From Branchiostoma lanceolatum (Eukaryota; Chordata; Leptocardii; Amphioxiformes; Branchiostomatidae): a DNA stretch of 64,000 bases. The stretch covers positions 26,546,974-26,610,973 of the forward strand of contig NC_089724.1 of assembly GCF_035083965.1 (NCBI RefSeq). Direction: 5' to 3'. The notes under the pieces are model-generated. The model was not told the DNA's origin, ran no database searches, and saw only the letters and a list, made by a program, of their open reading frames with translations. The number at the start of each line of letters is the position of its first letter. The first letter of the stretch is position 1. Shown here piece by piece: positions 55,940 through 64,000 of the stretch. The position numbers and the translations under genes were made by a program.

Positions 55940-56241
55940 ACAGTTCAGATATACAAGTCAGAGTGTATTGTACTGGGAGATTGGAGTCTCTTTAGACACC
56001 ACACATTTTTCAGGGTTGTGGATAAATGTGGCCTGTCGGAATTCTGTTAGCAGACTTTACCAAACTTCTCCATCATATTTGAGTAAGTTTTGTCATATTA
56101 AGAAGGTGCTAACTCCTTATGTTATGGATCTGCTAAACCCACAGTTTTGTTGCTCTTCAGCATTTCTATGCAACTGTAGACATCTATGCAATGTATCATT
56201 TCTGAAAATAATTTCATCAAGTTGGTAGAACATAGGATCTT

Positions 56242-56440
56242 GGAGATTCTTTTAACACAACCAGGAAATCTCACCTGCTAACGTTTAGGTGTCTGTCAGA
56301 CAACTTCCTCAGAGCTCCACCTACCTTAGCTGCTTATAGTGGTGAGAAGAAGTACTCCAGTCAGAAGCTCTGAGGAAGGTGTCTGACAGACACTGAAACA
56401 TCAGTAGGTGAGAGTCACTGGTTGTGTTGAATGAATCTCC
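56242..56440. mobile_element. ~200-bp foldback with a hairpin motif in each arm
   Basis: Arms start GGAGATTC, then TTTAACACAACCAG, and end CTGGTTGTGTTGAATGAATC. Each arm contains TGTCTGTCAGACA flanked by CTGAGGA and GAAAC or TAAAC. No ORF. Confidence 0.8.
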
Positions 56441-58793
56441 AACATCCAATGTATCATTATTTGCAGTGGAGTCAGTTGTGAAAACTTAGCTAATGTTTTT
56501 GGTGCATATTATATATATGCACCGAGGAGGTTTAGAATAAGAATTAAAAGGCCTTTTGATTAAACCTTGTATGGACCAAATGTACAGTTGCACTCCAGGA
56601 ATACTGGTTAGTACCTTTATGATTCCTAATTGGTGATTATGCAATGTATATTTGACAAGTATTGACTGGTGCTAAGAGTAAACGGGGGGGGGGGGGGGGG
56701 ATAGGTTGAAAAAAAGATGTAAAAAAATGTATGCATGTTGTCCAAATGCACAAAAACCATCCAGGAAGACACACCTGTTGTACCTGTCTCTTTCGTCTTT
56801 AATGCAAATTTTGCTTGTTCAATAGATAGACTATAAAAGACTAATATCAACAGGTTTTTTTTTTTAAATCACTGTAGGAAACAAAATGTTCACCATGCAC
56901 TGAGCTATCTTTGGTTTTTCAAGGCATCAAAACACACGCTATTGTTGTAGATTTTATTTGCAATGAGGTTTTTCTTGATAAGCCTATGTATGAAAACTAA
57001 TCAATGTACCGTAGAAACTCAAATACATGTACGAGCATTAGTCAGTTCAAATCTATGTATTAGGAAATGTATCGATGTACCATTGCATGAATCGCGTTAG
57101 CCTGGATCGTGTCTATTATTGCACAAAACATGTAGTCAAGGTAGATTTTAGATAGAGGCTTAATGAATAGATATCAGCACCTGTAACAGTTGCATGTTAG
57201 GGCCCTGTCACACTTGTGTGTACATTCAAGCGTGCGTGAGTTGCGCATTAACATTTTTTGGGTTTGCGGGGAAGAAGTTGTTTTCTACTAGATTGACCCA
57301 CTGTTGTGCAGCCTAGTGATCGAGCCTAAGAAATGACTTATTCGGCTGTAAACTTAACCTAAACCCAAAACATGTTCATACGCAACTTATGCGAACTTGT
57401 ATATACGCACAAGTGTGACAGAGGTTTAACAGTTATGTTAAAGCATATTTGTGACAGAATAGTGTAATGCTTGCATCAGTTTATATGTATGTCGACCTAT
57501 GACCACTTGGTTTATATATACTAAGTACTGTTGCTTTCTATCTAATACTCGAGCCGTACAAATACATGTTTAATAATATTAAATACTTCCTTGATCATAC
57601 GCGTTTAAAAAAAACAAGTGGTCTTTTTATTGACCTTGGTGTCAATTACTTGTTGGTTTTGCTAATGAAGCTTAAAAGCTGGTCAAACCATCACCTAATC
57701 TGATGATCATACACATTCATATTTCTTTTGCTTTCGTAGATAAACCTGCCATTTCGTAGATAAACCTTATCTATATCTGTTCTTAATCATCCATCATCAC
57801 AAAGAAGCTATATATATGAAATATACGTGTGCGTGTGTGTGTGACATGAAAACGCTTTGTTCTTGTGAAAAAAACGGCCTTGGAATCAAAGAAGTACATT
57901 ATAATGTAATATGGTTAAATGTAACGTCCTTGGTAAAACCGCCCGCCGACGTCGTGCATGGAAAAAAATCAATGCGCATGAATCATTCGCCCATTATTTA
58001 TTCAGTACCTTTATTGACCCACGTCGGATAATTGTTGCCCCAAAGGGCTCAGCGGGTTTCGATAATCCGGTACCAGCAACACTCGTGGACACAGACAGCA
58101 GAAAACGGACAACAAAACTCGATCTTTAAGAAAGGAAAATGTGGCTGGAGAAAAAGAGAGGAATAGCATTGAACTTCAGCCGTGTTACAAACTTTTAAAA
58201 CTCCCGCCTTATGAGTGGATGCATGTCTCGGGCATCCGGTCGAACCGGACTTATCTGGTTCCACTTAAAGCACAAAAACAAACTTAGCAGAAATCGTTAC
58301 GTGGCGGGTCATTGGGGTACATATCGGTCGGACTGGCTACATGCAACCCCCTTGCTGGAAGGAAGAGCGGTATATTTTCCTACTCAGAAGTGCGGAGGTA
58401 AAACTGTGTGAATATTTAGTGACTAAACAGCTGTTTATATGAATACCAGGAGTTAGTGTTCACCGGACGATAATAACGTCGCCGAAAACCAGGCCACTGC
58501 TGGTCTGAAGATTGGGTCCGCCCCTCCACCAAACCAAACCAAACCAGACCAGACCAGAACTTTACTGTGGTAGGCTGTTTACTCGGCTCCTAAGGTTAGT
58601 CCATTTCATTATGATGATTTTATCATTCGTGAGGAGGGCTAGGGTGCTTGAACAGGAACGTTCCTCATATAGTCCGATGAAAGAGAACATAGGTGGCAAG
58701 AACGTCGATTAAGCATACAACTCTATATGACCTGTAGTGACATATTGACACTGCAAGTGTACAAAGGTTCTCATGTGCTCACCTTTTCTGCAG

Positions 58794-58867
58794 GTGGTGT
58801 GAGAGGTGACCGATAACAGCACACCAAGAGAGAGGAGCATCACGTGCATCGTCAAGGACCCTTACAG
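58794..58867 (+). other. Possible 5' untranslated exon of the METTL21-like gene
   Basis: Bounded by TTTTCTGCAG and CTTACAG/gtgaag. There is no ATG in frame with the next exon. It is placed 0.3 kb upstream of the first coding exon. Weak evidence: splice-like borders only. Confidence 0.3.
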
Positions 58868-59201
58868 GTGAAGAGGTATACTATAATCATACAGGTGAGA
58901 ACGAGTTTTGCATAATGATAAACCAAAAACTCCATTTGTAATCAAAGGAATTTCGTTGATAAAGACATGATTGTATTCTGTAAGTTTAATGTGTTTTGCT
59001 GTCGTTCAATTTCAAATAATACTTGTATACCATGGATAACATTCAATTTGATAAGTCATAGGTCATTCGCATCCAATTTTGGTCGCACAACGGTCGCTCG
59101 AAGGTCTCCATCCAGTGGAAAGGGGGTCTAATAGAAGGCCATTTATTTATTATCGGCTACAATCTTTTATCCATGATTATCGTTGTCTGTCACAGCAGGC
59201 C

Positions 59202-62200
59202 ATGGATGATTTCGGTTTCCATGACGACGATGACATCATCTTCAGCTGGCTTATTCCCGATGAAGAAGACGGGATCGATGGAGGGCGAGATGGAGAAGTA
59301 AACGGGAACATCGATGGATCTTTAGAAAATTCACTAGTATCGGTATGTGTCATTCCTCTTACTCGCTTCTGTGCCAATTCGAATTCCAAATCACGTTTTC
59401 CTATATATAAACGCCTTTTTTTCCGATACTCCTCACTCGCACCATAGGCTGTAGGCCTCGGAAGGAGAGTTTGATACGCCCGAAGAGTTTGATAGGCCCG
59501 AAAGCCGCCCTCGCCCGAAGGGCGCGCGGATCCCGAACTTACCCGAAAGCCGCCCTCGCCCGAATTCCGCCGGAAGCGCGCGCCCCCGAAGCGCGCCCGA
59601 AGGGCGCGCCCCGTGGCGCCGCTGGCGCCAAGAATGAGCGATATTTTGAAGTTAGCTTCGCCGAGCGACTTTCGCGCAAGGGACGACGGGAGGCCGACGG
59701 GTATTTGCATAACTACCGACCGGGAGAGTCTAACGCAACTGCTCAGCGGGGAAGAAAACTCGCTATTGTTTATTGAGTCCGCGGAGCTGAGGCCAAATGC
59801 CCATGCTCGCACTAGCCTGGGTGCCATCCTATTACTACCGCGGCTCCTACACCCGATACCCTGGAGTGTAGCAACCCCGGCCAGTTAGTAATATGATGGC
59901 ACCCAGGTTACACTTACAAGGGATAACGTCAAATTTCCATCTTAAGGGACCCACGTATCAAGAAGTGTCAATACTGGTTCATTCATGACTCATTCTATCC
60001 GATTGACTCACACAATATTGATAGCAGTGTCAGTCTATGAATGATATATGAATATGAGTGATACGTACGGAAGTGTCTAGCTGTAGTTGGCTAGTATACT
60101 TGGCTAATATATCTTATCCTCATTCAAAAAGATATGAGTGTTTTTGAAGAAGATAATCTTCATAACATAAGCTGCTATCTAGATCCACTGAAGTGTCGCT
60201 AAGTAATCAGCCTACCCAGGGGTCCTGCCAGCGTGCAGGAAGTTGTTGTTTACAAACATTAGGCTCTAGGTTGAGGTGGTGTCACAGACTTTTGCAGCTT
60301 GTTTTTGTACAGTTAAAAAACACCACACTGGCCAGAAATGGACGAATTAATGATGGAAATATGCTGAAAAGTGCTTGTCCTTGTCATTTGTATTAGGATT
60401 TGTTCACAAGAATATTTTCAATTTTTGTGCCAAAATATTATATAGTGGGCCTTTAATCGATGTCAGTTCGTGTATAACCATCATAGATTTCATCATATAT
60501 TGAATGGGATAACGTGAAAATATCATCTGAAGTGTCGATTGGTTCATTCGTTCGTTCCAATTGATGAATTATAGTCACACAAAAATTATAGCGTGCGTTA
60601 CGTTACCGTAACGTCATGTTGCGTTAAGTTAGATTATACAATAGAAGCCACTTAATTGCACAACGGATAAACGCACACTCCTGTTAACTGCACGGAATCC
60701 CCAAATCCCAAACCAGTTCCCATTCACGCCATTGTTAGTGACTCCACATATCTGCACGGCGCATGGTCACCAATGCCGGATAACTGCACCAAAAATGTAT
60801 CAGAACGTGTATAATATTACTTCTCGTCTTTCCCCATCGTTAGAATATTGAACCTGTGTGTCCCGCAGTGTGCACAACTCAAGATGTGCTGGAGAGAACA
60901 AAAGAATACACCAGAGTCATAGAAGCTTCGCCTCTGAACGGTGGAAGGAACGGATACACGAGTCGCGAGCAGACAGGCGATTCAACAAGACCAGCCATGT
61001 TCCCTGGGGTCATGGTGGACACGAAGTGAGTCATATAAGGTCTCATTCATGAGTTTTTTCGCCCCATAGGCTTACATGTTATAAAACGTGTTTTACATGG
61101 GCGCGTTCGTAATGAAGATATAGAAAATGTGCCAATGTTTTTCCTTCCATGTTGAGACCATTTACTCTAGATTATGTAAAAAAATTGACAACATTTTCAC
61201 TACACACAATCTCTTTTAATAGCAATTACAAACTGCACTTGGCTACACCTCCAAAAAGGCATTTCCAGCTGTAAGCGCAGGACCGAATCACACGCACTGC
61301 CCGGGCTGTGTACTTCCAACCTCGCGCGCGGCTGCCGAACTTTGCCTGCTAATTTCTTCAGTTACAAACGAGCTTTCATCAGTTTGACGCTTGATATCAG
61401 CTGGGCTAGCTAAAAGGGAATTTTAAACCGATAAAGCCACGTATACATGCAGCCGTTCATTTTTTGGGGCACGGACCCCTTTAGGGTACCCACTCGGAGT
61501 AATACAGGAATGATACCTTAACATTGGTTTATTCATTTCATTTCACACACAATACATTACAATAAAAGCATACACTGCCATTCACCTCGCAGCCTTATGT
61601 CGGCTGAATTATGTGGAAACATGGCGTTTACAAACAGTGACAATAAAGCCATATACCTTTACATTAATAAAATTCTTCTAAAATTCTTGGTAGACCAAAT
61701 ATATGGGGTTGTTTATGTGGTGGGTAAGGTACGGTAATGTGCTTTTGTTATATCTTTCGGTGCGTGCCAGCAATCGGTCAAGTTTGTTTGTTGTCTCGTT
61801 GTCCTCCCGCTGATCTCCCCCCTGGTTTGTGGCAGCCAGTGTCGGTACATGGTAGAAGTATGAAAGTTCTTTGCAAACTTTCTACAAAAAGAACAAAGTT
61901 TGACATTATGAGTTATGCACGTGGCTTCATTGAATTTGATAACCATGAAGTTGATAACCACTGTGCTATAGTCTATTGTGGACGCATAACAATATATGTA
62001 TATCTCGTTATATTTCTTGAAATTCATTCGTGAAATTTAAAGAGTAGCTCGAATTCTTTGTTTTTACCTGATAAGGTCACACCAATTCAATTCCTTGGTT
62101 TTCGGACTTTTTTAAATGATAATATAGCAAGCAGACAACATAAGAGCAGAGGGCAGAAAGGAGAACTTGGATATGACTGTATTCGATCCATAAAACTGAG

Positions 62201-63613
62201 TGCTCCCCGAAGGTGTAAACCTCTGGCTTTCTTTTCGACATCTTTTTCCACTTATGCATATTTTCAAAAAATCCGAGAACCAACAAATTAAATTGGTGTG
62301 GCCTAAAAGTGATTATGAATACTAGCATTGGCATTTCCATTTAATCCACAAATAATACAATTTCGCCATAACCATAGTCATGGGTTAACTTTTATTGCGA
62401 TCCAATTAGGTTCCTAAAGCCCCCCTCTCACTGGACCCGCGGAACGCTGGCGGCGTCGCTGCGTCCTAAACTGGATTTGTGTTACCCTTGACTTCATAAT
62501 GGGAATATCACTCAAAATGTACAAGTATGACCAAAAAGACAACAAAACTTTTGCTTTGTCAATTCGATCGGCCGCAGCGACGCGGCCAGCGTGCCGTGGG
62601 TCCAGTGAGAGAGGGGCTTTAGAAGGGTCGATACGATACAGGACTTAGCACAACATAACATAGTTAAAATTCGCAAGTGTAACTTGACGCATGTTTGCTT
62701 ACATATGTTGGACATGGTTTCCCCCACAGTTATCGCCATACAACAGTGTCCTTCGGAGAGAAAGTGAGGGTACTGGGGAGAGTTATAGACGGACTGAAGG
62801 ATGGTATGTATGAGATAACCACTGGTACTTGCAGAACGCAATGAGTGGCTCTCTAACATAGAATATGGATCGTTATATAACAATTTAGTTGTACACATTT
62901 ATAGCCCTAGAATCCTAATCCTTACACTAAATATATATATATATAATTCTTAACCACACAAGAAAAGCACCGTGGAAGTTAAGGGCTATTTCTTAACATG
63001 AACTAGCCTGGTGTTCAATTGCAACCTACTAAAGCCCCCTTCTCACTGGACTCGCGGCACGCTGCGTCCTAAACTGGATTTGTGTTACCCTTGACTTTAC
63101 AATGGGCATACCATTGAAAACGTACAAGTATGACCAAAAAGACAGCAAAACACACAAAGCTTAAAAAGATTCGTTTTTTTGTCGCTGACATTCGTTGAGT
63201 GCTTTGTCCAGCGACGCAGCCAGTGTGCCGCGGGTCCTGTGAGAGGGGGGCTTAAGTTTTACCTCCGGTTTGCTCCTTCGATCCCCTCCGTTGCTAAATA
63301 TTCTTCAGAGAAGCGAGATAGAACGGAATGGATGCCAGGCTAATCAATTAAGCAGCCCTCATTAACCTAATAATCACTATTTTAATAATCACTATTGAGC
63401 GGTCAGTTAAAACTGACAGCTCAATCTGGAAAACGCATGTAATTAAGTAATGCATGCACTGGTCTCTTAGAGAAATGAATGGTGGTCTTGTCTGTCTGTG
63501 TGAACCCACTATCTGTATTTCTTGACTTGTATTGGTTTATATTTCTTGACAAAAAAACACCTGTAGATTTGAATGTACAACAAACTGGATTCGTGGTGTG
63601 GCCGGCAGCTATG
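59202..63613 (+). CDS. METTL21-like (methyltransferase family 16) protein, 5' part, runs off right edge
   Basis: Four exons join in phase without a stop: 59202-59342 (start ATG), 60844-61025, 62730-62803, 63567-63613 (148 codons). The first encodes an acidic N-terminus, MDDFGFHDDDDIIFSWLIPD. The second reads NIEPVCPAVCTTQDVLERTK and uses the acceptor at 60843 (CGTTAG), because the later CGCAG would introduce a stop. The third reads YRHTTVSFGEKVRVLGRVID and the fourth QQTGFVVWPAAM, followed by a gtaggt donor. A beta-strand segment leading into G-x-V-x-W-P-x-A is typical just before the SAM-binding motif I of METTL21/22/23-type lysine methyltransferases. The SAM-binding core would be in exons beyond the window, so the enzyme assignment rests on this short block. 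Confidence 0.5.
59343..60843. other. Intron of the METTL21-like gene with a GC-rich repeat
   Basis: 59460-59640 is GC-rich and made of CCCGAAAGCCGCCCTCG, GCGCGCCCGAAGGGCGCGC and TTTGATAGGCCCGAA repeats. It is probably a repeat or part of an element, and it creates long spurious open frames on both strands. 59815-59909 is a short inverted-repeat element. The rest is unassigned. Confidence 0.55.
59815..59909. mobile_element. 95-bp MITE with TAGCCTGGGTGCCATC ends
   Basis: The left end TAGCCTGGGTGCCATC and right end GATGGCACCCAGGTTA are inverted copies, with CTATTACTA and TTAGTAATA continuing the arms. It lies in an intron. Confidence 0.8.
62075..62303. mobile_element. MITE, GGCCACACC family (copy 6)
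   Basis: Left end GGTCACACCAATTCAATTCC, right end AATTGGTGTGGCC, flanked by TAA on both sides (62072-62074 and 62304-62306). With the TTA-flanked copies this supports a TWA duplication. Confidence 0.85.
62415..62621. mobile_element. MITE, AAGCCCCC family (copy 2)
   Basis: Ends TAAAGCCCCCCTCTCACTGG and CCAGTGAGAGAGGGGCTTTA. The interior GTCCTAAACTGGATTTGTGT and AGTATGACCAAAAAGACA is shared with copy 3. Confidence 0.85.
63030..63255. mobile_element. MITE, AAGCCCCC family (copy 3)
   Basis: Ends TAAAGCCCCCTTCTCACTGG and CCTGTGAGAGGGGGGCTTAA, same interior as copy 2. It lies 0.6 kb from copy 2, within the METTL21-like gene intron. Confidence 0.85.
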
Positions 63614-64000
63614 GTAGGTTTGAATTCGAAGCTAAGATTTGAAAATAAGAAGTCTCAAACATACAGGAAAATGCACTTAGAAGTCAGGACTAGGGACGCC
63701 AGCACATGCAGTGACAGTTTTGAAAAATGATGATAGCGATTTTTGGTAATTTTGAACCGGCTTCGGGTATAAAACTAATATTTTCCGTCATTACTGCGAA
63801 TAGTATGAACTTAAGCTTTCAGCAAGAAACTTCGACTTTGGCTTCTTTTTTTAAACAACTTTCACCCCCATCCCCAGTGTTAGAAACCGAAAGTTTGAGT
63901 AGCTAAAGACCGTATCAATCAGAAGACAACGTTTAGTTTACAAAAGGTGGGAATTATACATTAAAACTCCGTAGCAAAAACGTCTTACATGAAATCCGGT
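63614..64000 (+). other. Right-edge intron of the METTL21-like gene
   Basis: Begins with a gtaggt donor at 63614. No further acceptor-exon-donor combination that I can support before the window ends. Confidence 0.5.

Larger units (their letters stand above)
55371..58793. other. 3' region of the Amt gene and intergenic DNA
   Basis: It starts with the Amt 3' untranslated region; the AATAAA at 55377 is too close to the stop to be the likely polyadenylation signal. It holds a MITE at 55600-55939, a foldback at 56242-56440 and a G homopolymer at about 56684-56700. A 73-codon open frame at 57911-58129 (basic, ARRRRAWKK) has no recognised domain. No convincing gene. Confidence 0.5.
61026..62729. 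other. Intron of the METTL21-like gene
   Basis: Besides two MITEs (62075 and 62415) I see only unassigned sequence. The open frames near 61713-62033 on both strands have no domain or splice support. Confidence 0.6.

Noticed and set aside
57911-58129. 73-residue plus-strand open frame as a small gene
   Set aside because: No recognised domain, splice context or promoter; kept only as a note on the intergenic region.
59177-59827. 216-residue minus-strand open frame
   Set aside because: Runs through a GC-rich repeat and overlaps a good plus-strand exon; the translation is low-complexity Gly/Arg/Ala/Ser.

Overview
This is a window of an intron-rich, AT-leaning animal genome, most likely an invertebrate chordate such as amphioxus (Branchiostoma). 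That assignment is inferred from the gene content: a sperm CatSper epsilon subunit beside an Amt-type ammonium transporter (a family vertebrates lack), plus many short inverted-repeat elements, tRNA-derived SINEs and minisatellites. There is no prokaryotic-style operon structure. The genes were rebuilt by reading splice sites and checking that every exon phase joins.

Layout. (1) 1.6-21.1 kb, minus strand: a CATSPERE-like gene. I join 32 exons in frame into 869 codons, from a signal-peptide exon at 21131 down to 1620. The C-terminal part with the membrane segment was not found and probably lies beyond the left edge. (2) About 22.4-36.1 kb, plus strand: a Helentron-type rolling-circle transposon. 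It has a G/T-rich 5' region with three nearly identical 781-bp tandem units, an orphan 272-codon ORF, and an intact 2294-residue protein. That protein carries an OTU protease, a basic repeat tract, zinc-binding cysteines, a HUH/two-tyrosine replicase, a PIF1-like helicase and an endonuclease/exonuclease/phosphatase domain, with all expected catalytic residues present. Its 3' flank grades into (3) 36.1-38.3 kb, a strict 127-bp tandem array whose units carry a POU octamer and two inverted repeats. (4) 40.4-55.4 kb, plus strand: a complete 12-exon, 515-residue ammonium transporter with a possible TATA box and paired E-boxes upstream. Relic duplicates of its exons 8 and 11 lie in its introns. (5) 58.8-63.6 kb, plus strand: the 5' part of a gene whose last visible exon looks like a METTL21-type (methyltransferase family 16) protein. 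It runs off the right edge.

Introns and intergenic DNA hold MITE families, including one with GGCCACACC ends and TWA target duplications and one with AAGCCCCC ends, larger foldback elements, SINEs and microsatellites. Six short hairpin motifs resemble the hammerhead ribozyme core; three of them match it exactly.

The two complete or near-complete host genes are unrelated in function. The transposon sits between them in opposite orientation to CATSPERE and in the same orientation as the ammonium transporter. The most unusual content is the Helentron with its tandem 5' units, its orphan ORF, its strand-skewed composition and the 127-bp array at its 3' side.
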